DNA from: CAYYNQ01 sp964473105
GTDB taxonomy: Bacteria > Sumerlaeota > Sumerlaeia > MVZB01
Length of the DNA stretch: 64,000 bases
NCBI GenBank assembly: GCA_964473105.1
Contig: CAYYNQ010000042.1
Coordinates: 62,001 to 126,000, forward strand
Direction: 5' to 3'
Both the position numbers and the translations under genes were made by a program. Below are positions 42,641 to 50,673 of this stretch, piece by piece; position 1 is the first letter of the stretch; every line of letters starts with the position of its first letter. Under the pieces are notes generated by a model that made no database searches, had not been told where the DNA came from, and saw nothing but the letters and a program-made list of their open reading frames with translations.

Positions 42641-43540
42641 ATGGTCAAAAATATCTTAAGATCACATGTGGGCAATCTTTTAAGAGAAAAGTATAAGGGA
42701 ACCTTGAACCTATCCGGTATCCGGGGCTGGGTATCACGTTGTTTGATCTATAGCGTGAGGACAGTTGAGTCAGATATGAATCTAGGATTCCGTATGATTA
42801 TGGATGTTGGATCTGGAGAACAATTGAGCGCCTGCCATACTGGAGAATGGGAGAAATCCACCATATTAAAGTGCCTGGAATTTTTCCCGGATAGTGGTGT
42901 TATGCTGGATATAGGAGCCAACGTGGGCTTGGTTTCTTGTGCTTTGGGGTCATTAAAAAAACATGCCAGAATACATGCAATAGAGCCTGTCGGAAATAAT
43001 TTCAAGAGGTTGGTTGAAAATATAAAATTAAACTCCCTGGGAGAAAAAGTATTTCCAACTTGCATTGCATTAGGTGATGAATCCGGGAGACTAGAAATGC
43101 GTATTACTCCGGGTAGTTCCACGAATAATGCTGTCGGCTCCGATATGATGTCCCGTGAGGATATGAAGACTGTAAACGAAGGAAACTGGGGCCGAGAAGA
43201 TGTCGCTGTGGTGACATTGGACTGTCTCGTCGAACGTCTGGGATTGACACGTTGTGATCTGATCAAGATTGATGTGGAAGGGGCAGAATTGAATATTCTG
43301 CGAGGCGGCACGAATATGCTCAGCAAATTACGGCCAGTTATCATTGGTGAATTCAGTCCCTACTGGATGGAACAGATCAACCAGAATTTTGGCGATGTCA
43401 TTGAACTGATGGAACCGTTTGGTTATGAGTTCTACATAGAGATGAATGGTGAATATGTTCCTGTAACAGAGGACAATATTGCCAAAGGGTTGGAAATGCC
43501 ATCTTATCTACTTTTGCCAAATTCAGGGGACAAAGAGTAA
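42641..43540 (+). CDS. FkbM-family SAM-dependent methyltransferase
   Basis: 299 residues. The SAM-binding motif VMLDIGANVGLVSCALG, the following acidic IHAIEPVGNNFKRL, and the late DLIKIDVEGAELNILRGG with IIGEFSP match FkbM methyltransferases, which O-methylate sugars in glycans, exopolysaccharide or antibiotics. An N-terminal ~75 residues before the Rossmann core are not assigned. The gene is visibly richer in A/T than its neighbours (AAA, ATA, TTA codons are frequent), which together with its place just after a tRNA gene suggests recent arrival. No glycosyltransferase partner is adjacent. Confidence 0.85.
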   Translation: MVKNILRSHVGNLLREKYKGTLNLSGIRGWVSRCLIYSVRTVESDMNLGFRMIMDVGSGEQLSACHTGEWEKSTILKCLEFFPDSGVMLDIGANVGLVSCALGSLKKHARIHAIEPVGNNFKRLVENIKLNSLGEKVFPTCIALGDESGRLEMRITPGSSTNNAVGSDMMSREDMKTVNEGNWGREDVAVVTLDCLVERLGLTRCDLIKIDVEGAELNILRGGTNMLSKLRPVIIGEFSPYWMEQINQNFGDVIELMEPFGYEFYIEMNGEYVPVTEDNIAKGLEMPSYLLLPNSGDKE

Positions 43541-43589
43541 AGCTGGATGGTGAAAATAGATTTATCACGTAGTTGCCTTGGGGTTGTTG

Positions 43590-44388
43590 ATACCCTACAA
43601 GTTCAACACATATCAGGATCATCGCGGGCGGTGTCGGCGTATCTACGGAACCGGTCGCGAGGGCTTCATCATTTAATTGCTCTTTTGGAAGAATCCCGAG
43701 GGTTTGCCCCGTCGATCGTCATATTTATGTGTTCCAAAGGCACGAAGCGCGGGCACCTGCGGTGCTGGACTATGGCATTATCGTGATCTGGCCGGTCATG
43801 GAGTTGGCGGGGGTTACCCCCTGCATGTAGTCCCAGCCGGCAAGATCGGTCTGGCCCCACCCATGCTGAAACACCCGCCCATACATGTGGTGCACGTCCG
43901 GCCAGTATCATCGCCATGTGACCACCGCCCGAGATGCCTGCCGTGTAAATGCGGTTTAGGTCAATGCTGATTCTGGTTTTAGCATACTGGATTGCGTCCA
44001 GTACGTCCTGCACAGCCATTTCGGAGGCACAAGCCTCGGCCTGATCATTGGGACCCCGGTAGTAAGGTTCGATCGCAGCCCAGCCTCAGCTATTGCGGCC
44101 GCACTCGGCTAGACTTTCAGCAGCGTAGTTCGTGGCAAAACTGCTGCCCCAGGTATGGAGCATCACGAGCAGGGGGACCGGGTTATCCCGGTTCTCCCGA
44201 GGGATATGGATGATCGCCGGCTGCAGGCTGCCGTCAAGGGTGCTCTTGAACCTCACCATTTCAGATCGGTGCCCTTTACCCGTCACCTGCCCACAGGTGG
44301 TGGGCGGCAGGCAGGACATCAAGGCCGCGACCATGATTAGTCGGGCAGTCCCCATTTTTTGCATCATCTCCCGGTTTTGAACGACCAC
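43590..44388 (-). pseudogene. Broken PHB-depolymerase/feruloyl-esterase-type alpha/beta hydrolase
   Basis: An exported esterase gene with several frameshifts. Frame 1 runs from ATG 44388 with a signal-like N-terminus and reaches PLLVMLHTWGSSFATNYAAESLAECGR, the usual oxyanion region, before a stop at about 44086. A different frame continues the homology as WAAIEPYYRGPNDQ ... DVLDAIQYAKTRISIDLNRIYTAGISGGGHMAMILAGRAP, including the nucleophile elbow GISGGG, to about 43880. A third frame gives GQTDLAGWDYMQG and then a stop; another gives FVPLEHINMTIDG and a last one NDEALATGSVDTPTPP near 43600. At least three frame changes mean no functional product. It is convergent with the FkbM gene. Confidence 0.85.
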
Positions 44389-44707
44389 GTTGGTATCACA
44401 TGTAATGTTAAACCTGACGGGCAGTCAGCCAGTCTTTTGACGATATTTCCATTTCCATTTACAAGTCTCGTTTGCATGTCAAAACTCAACCTTGGTGGCC
44501 CGTTGGTGGACTCAGAATGAATGATCCGATACAGGTAATCAGTTACAGGATGCAATGGATGAAAAATCTGCGGAGCTGTCGATGGCCGTTGCGTCCTGCC
44601 TTGATGATTGATCGAAACCTGTATGCCGTTGTGGAAACCATAGGCTATAATTCTTTCGTGGTATTTGCTTTAATAAAGTGGATCTTGTTTACGGGCGGAT
44701 GCGAGCA
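44389..44707. other. Intergenic region between the pseudogene and the ABC ATPase gene
   Basis: No supported gene. A perfect TATAAT lies at 44646-44651, about 57 bases before the ABC ATPase start, but no -35 at proper spacing was found. Confidence 0.35.
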
Positions 44708-46195
44708 ATGGTGAAAACGATTCCAAAACTTTTCGAGATCAAGGGTGCCTGTAAACGGTACTCGGGTGTCCAGGCGTTGGACAAAGTTGACTTCGATCTT
44801 GATGTGGGTGAAGTACATTGTCTGGTCGGTGAGAACGGTGCCGGAAAATCAACGTTGATCAAGGTCATCGCGGGCGTGATTACCCCCGACGCCGGAGAAA
44901 TCCGGGTTGACGGTAAAAAAATCTGTTTCACATCCCCCCTCGATTCCCAAGGCGCCGGAATCAACGTGGTCCATCAGGAATTCGCGCTTTGTGCGGAACT
45001 CAGTATTGCGGAGAACATTTTCCTCGGCCACTGGAAACGTCGTGGATCGTTCATTGACTGGGATGAGATGAACCGGCATGCGGAAACTGCCATTGCAACG
45101 CTTGGCATGTCGCATGATGTACGGATCCCGGTCAGGGAGTTGAGTCCAATTGAGCGGCGCCTGGTCGGCATTGCCCGCGCGGTTGCCTTTGACGCCGAAG
45201 TGTTCATCTTTGACGAGCCGACTGCCGCGCTCAGCACGCGGGAAAAAAATCATTTGTTTGCAACGATTCACAGGCTCAGATGCCAGGGCAAGGGGATCAT
45301 TTATATCTCCCATAACCTTGAGGAGATCTTTGAGATCGGAGATCGGGTGACCGTCCTGCGGGATGGACATCTCATCCGTACGCTGCTGATTCGGGAAACC
45401 GGACCGGAGCAGGTGATTGAGGACATGATCGGGCGTGACATGCACCAACTGTACCCGGACCGGGGTGTTTTGCATCCCGGCAACACGCTGCTGGAAATCG
45501 AGGGGCTATCGTGTTTGGGTGTTTTTCAGGAAGTCAGTTTCACGGTCAGGGAGGGGGAGATCCTGGGGATTGCGGGTCTTGTCGGTTCAGGACGGACTGA
45601 ACTGTTGAACTCGATATATGGTGTTGATCCCTTCGACGATGGTGAAATCCGCTGGAGGGGTGCAAAGGCAGAGATCGCTTCCCCAGCCGATGCAATACGT
45701 CATGGGATTGGTTTTGTCACCGAGGACCGTCTGATGGAAGGTCTGGCGCAGCAGTTTACGGTGAAGGAGAACATATCGATGGCCTCCCTAAGGGCGATCA
45801 GTCGTGGCGGAGTCCTTATCGAGAGGCGGGAGGCCGATCTTGCCGAGCAATACATCGGGAGGCTCAACATCGATGCCAGTGGCGCATATGAGATGGTTGC
45901 CCACTTAAGCGGTGGCAACCAGCAGAAAGTCGTCCTGGCAAAATGGCTGTCGCGAAGCTGTGATCTGCTTATGTTCGATGAGCCGACGAAGGGGGTTGAC
46001 GTCGGAGCAAGGGAACAGATCTATGAACTGATCTTCCAGCTGGCGCGGTCTGGAAAAGGCATCATCCTCGTCTCCTCGGAGTTTCCCGAGCTTATTGCAT
46101 TGTCGGATCGGATTGTCATTCTAAAACAGGGTCAATTGGTCGGTGAGGTCAACCGCGGGGAATCCAGCCACGAAAAATTGATGTCGATGGTTTAA
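44708..46195 (+). CDS. Sugar ABC importer ATP-binding protein (RbsA/MglA type)
   Basis: A fused double ATPase of the ribose/galactose/xylose importer family, about 495 residues. Domain 1: Walker A GENGAGKST, Q-loop VVHQEF, Walker B VFIFDEP; its signature is changed to LSPIERR. Domain 2: a degenerate Walker A GLVGSGRTEL typical of the family, signature LSGGNQQK and LLMFDEPTKGVDVGAR. It would power the two permeases at 48411-50335. Unlike most such operons, it is on the opposite strand and convergent with those genes. The frame opens with GTG at 44678 and also has an ATG at 44699; I chose ATG 44708 after GGGCGGA. Confidence 0.93.
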   Translation: MVKTIPKLFEIKGACKRYSGVQALDKVDFDLDVGEVHCLVGENGAGKSTLIKVIAGVITPDAGEIRVDGKKICFTSPLDSQGAGINVVHQEFALCAELSIAENIFLGHWKRRGSFIDWDEMNRHAETAIATLGMSHDVRIPVRELSPIERRLVGIARAVAFDAEVFIFDEPTAALSTREKNHLFATIHRLRCQGKGIIYISHNLEEIFEIGDRVTVLRDGHLIRTLLIRETGPEQVIEDMIGRDMHQLYPDRGVLHPGNTLLEIEGLSCLGVFQEVSFTVREGEILGIAGLVGSGRTELLNSIYGVDPFDDGEIRWRGAKAEIASPADAIRHGIGFVTEDRLMEGLAQQFTVKENISMASLRAISRGGVLIERREADLAEQYIGRLNIDASGAYEMVAHLSGGNQQKVVLAKWLSRSCDLLMFDEPTKGVDVGAREQIYELIFQLARSGKGIILVSSEFPELIALSDRIVILKQGQLVGEVNRGESSHEKLMSMV

Positions 46196-46273
46196 TGTTC
46201 GAGCTCGTGTCGATACCACCTCAAGCGATGGTGACATCCCGACCGCGAAGGGCGTGAATATGAGGGGGGAAGA

Positions 46274-47236
46274 TCAATCCGGATAACCGGGTGGACTGAC
46301 ATGTATTCTCGGCGTGATGCCTTCCCAGTCCAAACGATATACCCTCAGCACCCCGAAATACTCGTTCGTGAACGTTGCAAAGTGAGAGTTCGGGCCGCCG
46401 TAATGCAGGATCTTGAAGACCACGCAGTGGTCACTGAACAGGTTGACGTCACCGTCGAAACATAGCGGATTTTCAGAGACCTTCCAGAAAATGCAGAAAT
46501 TCCCGGCTTCATACATGTTCCAGAACAGGTAATACAGTCCGTTGTGCTCAAAAACACAGGTTGACTCGAGGGGACACCAGAACTTCACGGTTTTGTCCCA
46601 GACTCGGTATCTCATCACCGGCCCACGGTCCTCCCAGTGAAGCAGATCCCTAGAATAAGCTGCGGCAATCACCGGGATCCCGGAATCCCTGTCAAATGGC
46701 CCTCCTTTTTCAAAGGCCGTGTAATACATCAAGTAACCATCCCCGTGTTTCATTACCCAGGGATCCCGGCATTCCCTGCTGTCTGCAAAACTCCAGGGGG
46801 CCCAGCTTGTGTCACGACTGTCGAAGACGGGACGGTCGATGGGCCTGTCCCACCTGTAAAGATCCCGGGAACGCGCAAGGCAAATGCTCTGGCGGCGGTT
46901 CACATCGACCCCTGTGTAGAACATGTTATGGATGCCCTCATGCTTGACCACCGAGGGGGCCCACAGCATGAGGTTCTCCAGCCTGCTGTCCGGCAGGATC
47001 TCGAGGATCGGGCGGTGGGTTGTCCAGTTGATCAGGTCGGGGGATACCGCGTGCCCGATATAGCGGTCAATACCTCTCGATGCCGCGGGATGAATGTCAA
47101 GACCATCCCTGTGGAATTCCCTGTAGAGATAGAAAAGGTGCCAGCCATCCCCGGCCTCAATGATGCAGAAATCCCCGATGCCCCCGTCCTCGGGTGCGTA
47201 AAGGCATTTTCGGATGTCTTGGCTGTAGTCGGTCAT
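46274..47236 (-). CDS. Five-bladed beta-propeller glycosidase-like protein (GH43/GH32 clan)
   Basis: About 320 residues without a signal peptide. Repeating blade motifs are clear: GDGWHLFYLYR, YIGHAVSPDLINWT, MLWAPSVVKHEGIHNMFYTG, ICLARSRDLYRW, DPWVMKHGDGYLMYYTA, AAAYSRDLLHWED and LFWNMYE. This pattern is that of GH43/GH32/GH130-like arabinanase or fructosidase propellers; the CRDPWV segment is a good candidate for part of the active site, but the catalytic set is not certain. I chose ATG 47236 because GGGAGGTG lies just before it. It follows the binding-protein gene on the same strand, suggesting it cleaves an imported oligosaccharide in the cytoplasm. Confidence 0.8.
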   Translation of the reverse strand: MTDYSQDIRKCLYAPEDGGIGDFCIIEAGDGWHLFYLYREFHRDGLDIHPAASRGIDRYIGHAVSPDLINWTTHRPILEILPDSRLENLMLWAPSVVKHEGIHNMFYTGVDVNRRQSICLARSRDLYRWDRPIDRPVFDSRDTSWAPWSFADSRECRDPWVMKHGDGYLMYYTAFEKGGPFDRDSGIPVIAAAYSRDLLHWEDRGPVMRYRVWDKTVKFWCPLESTCVFEHNGLYYLFWNMYEAGNFCIFWKVSENPLCFDGDVNLFSDHCVVFKILHYGGPNSHFATFTNEYFGVLRVYRLDWEGITPRIHVSPPGYPD

Positions 47237-47294
47237 GTTCACCTCCCTCGATGCCACACCGTGAAGAGCTCCATGGTTTCACGCTCCGTTCAGG

Positions 47295-48362
47295 TTATTT
47301 CAGAGCACGTCCCTCAAGGTATGATCTGGTGGTGTTCATTTCATGCTCGACGTTATCTTCGTCGATGACCTTTATGGGAATGAGGACTTCATGGGGTACA
47401 GGCTCATTCCTGAGAATTTTAACGGCAAGGTCGACAGCCTCGTACCCACAGGGAGGATAGACCATGGTTGCCGAGACCCTGCCTGCAGCGATTGATTCAT
47501 AGGTTTCCTTCATGCCGTCGATCCCAACGCAGATCAACCCGTTCTCACGGCCCACTCCTTCAGCTGCCTGATAGGCTCCGATTGCACGGTCGTCATTATG
47601 GCCATAAACAGCATCAATGTCGGGGAAACGGGTCATGAGATCCTCCATGACGCGGATGGCCTGGTCCTTTCCTTCGGGCACCTCGGGACTGGCCAGCAGC
47701 TTGATGCCCGGGTACTGTGCCAGGGCCCTGACAAAGCCGTCATGCCGGTCCTGGAATGCGGATGCACCCAGTGTCCCATACAACTCGACAACGTTTCCCC
47801 TGCAGGCACCATGCTTTTCCTTCAGTTTGCGTGCGATGTGTTCCGCTGCCAGTTCACCGCAACGGGAATTGCTGCCGGAAACATAGGTCATATAGTTGTC
47901 GGTCGGCACTGATCGGTCGATCAGTACGACGGGGATCCTTGCGTCCCATATTTTTCGCATGGCTGGCATGAGAGCCTTGCCTTCCCAAGGATCAAGGACG
48001 ATCAACTTAACGTTCATTGCAATCAAGTCTTCAACATTAGCGACCTGTTGGCTGGACGATCCTCTGGCGTTGGTCCATCGTATATTCTTGATGATATCGG
48101 GGTATTGCAAGGCCTGTTCATCGATCTCCCGAATGATGGCCTGCGAATATGGGTGTGCATAATAGTTGTGTGCAACACCGATTGTCACGGGTAACTCATC
48201 ACCATGGGGGATCATTGGAGCCGGGATCTGTGTTTGGGCATTCCGTGACCGGCCCGTGTTGGTTTCCTCATTCCTTTTATGCGGGCTTTCCTGACCACAA
48301 GCACAGACAAGGACAAGGGTCATGAGGGCCGACAAAATATTTTCCAGAGAGTTTCTTTGCAC
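47295..48362 (-). CDS. Sugar-binding lipoprotein of an ABC importer (RbsB-like)
   Basis: A periplasmic-binding-protein-fold receptor of the ribose/galactose cluster. After a signal ending in LVLVCAC (likely lipobox, Cys lipidated) come IGVAHNYYAHPYSQAIIREI, VKLIVLDPWEG, IPVVLIDRSVPTDNYMTYVSGSN, the hinge YGHNDDRAIGAYQA and ICVGIDGMKET. The start is either GTG 48362 or TTG 48395, neither with a good Shine-Dalgarno. It lies next to the permease at 48411 and should deliver sugar to it. Ligand cannot be read; the Asp/Arg pairs in the pocket suggest a monosaccharide. A lipidated rather than free receptor is less usual in this family for Gram-negatives. Confidence 0.9.
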   Translation of the reverse strand: MQRNSLENILSALMTLVLVCACGQESPHKRNEETNTGRSRNAQTQIPAPMIPHGDELPVTIGVAHNYYAHPYSQAIIREIDEQALQYPDIIKNIRWTNARGSSSQQVANVEDLIAMNVKLIVLDPWEGKALMPAMRKIWDARIPVVLIDRSVPTDNYMTYVSGSNSRCGELAAEHIARKLKEKHGACRGNVVELYGTLGASAFQDRHDGFVRALAQYPGIKLLASPEVPEGKDQAIRVMEDLMTRFPDIDAVYGHNDDRAIGAYQAAEGVGRENGLICVGIDGMKETYESIAAGRVSATMVYPPCGYEAVDLAVKILRNEPVPHEVLIPIKVIDEDNVEHEMNTTRSYLEGRALK

Positions 48363-48410
48363 GTTACTTTTTCTATCTGAAATCAGGTGATGCAAGTATA
48401 GAAAATAATG

Positions 48411-49358
48411 TCACTTTGGGGAACTAAAAACTCTGGCCACCATAATGGTTGTCAGGATGATCATCCCGAATATCAATTGCTGATATTCAAGCGGGATGCC
48501 CTGGATATTAAAAAAGTTTCTTATCGTCCCGACGATCAGGACACCCAAGAAGGTCCCAAACAGGGTTCCCGATCCGCCTTCAAGGCGCGTCCCGCCGAGA
48601 ACCACCGCGGCCACCACGTTCAGCAGGAACCCCTCAGCAGCAAGTGGTTGTGCGACCTCCAGCCTCGACCCAAGCAAAATTCCCGCCACAGCTGCCAGCA
48701 AGCCGCTCAGCATATAGGCGATGAAAAGGGTCTTCTTGACCGGTATCCCGGCCAGGTGAGCCGCTTCTTCGTTGCCGCCGACTGCGAGCAGGGATCTTCC
48801 CAGCGGTAACCACATCAGAAGAACATGGCCGAGAACAACAGCGATACAGAGGATAACGAATGGAGAAGGGAAAGGACCCAGGCTCCCGTTCGCAATAGAG
48901 CTGAATGCAGGGATATATTCACCGGTCTCAAGTCTGCCTCCTGTAATCACAAGACAAAGGCCGCGCAAGGTAATCCAAGCGCCAAGCGTGATAATGATCG
49001 GACTGGCCCCAGTCCACACGAGGATGATGCCGTTGATGGATCCCGCTGTGAGTCCGACCAGAAGCACGACAAGAATCGCACCCACCATGCCGATTGGGTC
49101 GAGCAGCAGCACAACAAGCATGCTGCACAAGGCGGCAACGGACTCGATCGAAAGGTCGATGCCCTTGGTGATGATAACCAGCGTCATCGCAACCGCGAGG
49201 ACACCCTCGATCGATACCTGGCGGGCTACATTTGCCAGATTCCTGGATGTGAAGAAATCAGGTGACAGAATGCTCCCGGCAGCCAGGAGGATGATCCAGA
49301 CCCAGAGCGCGGGCATGCGCAGGATGGAGAATGGGAAGCTGGACCGGCCCGGATTCAA
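48411..49358 (-). CDS. Sugar ABC importer permease (RbsC-like), second
   Basis: 315 residues, eight to ten membrane segments. The family signature regions are present: VSIEGVLAVAMTLVIITKGIDLSIESVAAL, LVGLTAGSINGIILVWTGASPIIITLG, AVGGNEEAAHLAGIPVKKT and VVAAVVLGGTRLEGGSGTLFGT. The first codon is TTG, overlapping the upstream permease stop (TTGA), so translation is coupled. It likely forms a heterodimeric channel with the permease at 49355; many RbsABC systems use one permease only. Confidence 0.92.
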   Translation of the reverse strand: MNPGRSSFPFSILRMPALWVWIILLAAGSILSPDFFTSRNLANVARQVSIEGVLAVAMTLVIITKGIDLSIESVAALCSMLVVLLLDPIGMVGAILVVLLVGLTAGSINGIILVWTGASPIIITLGAWITLRGLCLVITGGRLETGEYIPAFSSIANGSLGPFPSPFVILCIAVVLGHVLLMWLPLGRSLLAVGGNEEAAHLAGIPVKKTLFIAYMLSGLLAAVAGILLGSRLEVAQPLAAEGFLLNVVAAVVLGGTRLEGGSGTLFGTFLGVLIVGTIRNFFNIQGIPLEYQQLIFGMIILTTIMVARVFSSPK

Positions 49359-50335
49359 GCGCTGTCCTTTCGAAGATGCTGCATGATGACAGCGGCAACG
49401 ATGATGGTGCCTGTCAAGAGCTTGTGATAGTGCGGCTGAATATCCATCAGGTTTAGGACATTTTGCAGCAGCGAGATGATCATGATCCCAATGAACGTGC
49501 CGATGATCGATCCCTTGCCGCCAAGGAAGGTAGTTCCCCCCAGTACGACAGCGGCAATTGTGGTGAACTCATACCCCGACCCGGTTTCCAGTGGATAAAC
49601 AACGCCGAAACGGGAGGAGAAAACGATTGCCGCGATGGCACAGAACAGGCCGCTTAGCGTGAAAGTTGCAGCACGAAGCACCGAAACCCTGAAACCGGAA
49701 TAGAATGATGCTGTTTCATTGCCGCCGATGTATCGGACAGCCCGGCCGAACAGGGTCTTGGAAAGAATGAGCTGGGACAGGATGACCAGTGTGATTAGGA
49801 TGATAACCGGGATGGGGATCTCGCCGAGATATCCCTGGCCGATCCTGTTGTAACCGTCCTGTGTGCCACTCAGCCGTTCACCCCCGGTGAGCAAGAAACA
49901 CAGGCCCCGGTAAATCATCCATGTGGACAGGGTGACGAGGAATGAATCGAGCCGCATCAGGCCGATGAAAAACCCGTTAATCAGGCCGGCGGCGCAGCCG
50001 ACGAGCAGGCAGACGAGGATGATCGGCACGCTACCCATGGATTCCTGAAGCAGCATTGCGGTGGTTGCTACAAGCCCCATGATGGACCCGACCGACAGGT
50101 CGATTCCGCGTGTGATGAAGACGAAGGTCATGCCGATTGCGATGATCCCCTCTGTGGAAATCTGCCGGAGGAGGTTCTTCTGGTTGGCCGGCGAAATGAA
50201 GCCCTCGCCCAGAAATACAGATGCCGTGTAGAGTGCAATGAATACAATCCCGATCCGGGATTCAGGTTCACGAGTCCAGCGCCGCCAAGCGGGTTCGGGT
50301 GGTTTCCTGATTGAGACCGGAAGTTTTGGATCCAT
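49355..50335 (-). CDS. Sugar ABC importer permease (RbsC-like), first
   Basis: About 326 residues from ATG 50335 (a GTG at 50374 extends the frame). Hydrophobic throughout with STEGIIAIGMTFVFITRGIDLSVGSIMGL, LLVGCAAGLINGFFIGLMRLDSFLVTL, YIGGNETASFYSGFRVSV and TIAAVVLGGTTFLGGKGSIIGT, the RbsC/AraH signature. First gene of the run permease-permease-binding protein-propeller protein on the minus strand. It is divergent from the sulfatase gene, and the 338 bases between may hold promoters for both. Confidence 0.92.
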   Translation of the reverse strand: MDPKLPVSIRKPPEPAWRRWTREPESRIGIVFIALYTASVFLGEGFISPANQKNLLRQISTEGIIAIGMTFVFITRGIDLSVGSIMGLVATTAMLLQESMGSVPIILVCLLVGCAAGLINGFFIGLMRLDSFLVTLSTWMIYRGLCFLLTGGERLSGTQDGYNRIGQGYLGEIPIPVIILITLVILSQLILSKTLFGRAVRYIGGNETASFYSGFRVSVLRAATFTLSGLFCAIAAIVFSSRFGVVYPLETGSGYEFTTIAAVVLGGTTFLGGKGSIIGTFIGIMIISLLQNVLNLMDIQPHYHKLLTGTIIVAAVIMQHLRKDSA

Positions 50336-50584
50336 GTGACGTCCCGATGATGAAATATTGGCTCTTGATGTCACATTAAGCCTTCACGTCAGGATTTTGC
50401 CATATGGTTTCGTTTCCGTCAAACAGCCGGCAGGTCCTGTCATAGGAGATTGCTTTGATTTCAAAGCCTGGCGAACCGCCTGAATGCACACATGTCTTAA
50501 CAGATTTCCGGTTACCCCCCTCCATAAGTGCATCTTTTCATCATATCTAGTGTTGCCAGATGGAATGGAAGGGTTCATATTGTT

Positions 50585-50599
50585 GAAATAATATATTTC
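50585..50599. promoter_or_regulatory. Inverted repeat between the sugar importer run and the sulfatase gene
   Basis: GAAATA-ATA-TATTTC is a perfect 6-bp inverted repeat with a 3-base spacer, in the 338-base divergent intergenic region, about 75 bases before the sulfatase start. It is a possible operator or part of an AT-rich promoter. The rest of the region shows no gene; a GGAGGAGAGGG Shine-Dalgarno precedes the sulfatase ATG. Confidence 0.3.
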
Positions 50600-50673
50600 G
50601 AAAGACTCGGTTGTGTGGGCTGATCCGAGGGTGGTTGGTTTTTTGAATAGTCCGGAGGAGAGGGAATAAAAAC

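Noticed and set aside
42510..44708. Genomic island with attachment repeats
   Set aside because: No integrase and no second copy of the tRNA-Gly 3' end were found, so only a weak suggestion of insertion is kept.
48772..49386. A 204-codon plus-strand open frame inside the permease genes
   Set aside because: Antisense to two clear RbsC-like permeases; composition is typical of a shadow frame.
44708..50335. Whether the importer could be a simple xylose, ribose or galactose system named xyl, rbs or mgl
   Set aside because: Family is clear but ligand-determining residues cannot be read reliably, and no kinase or isomerase gene is adjacent to fix the sugar.
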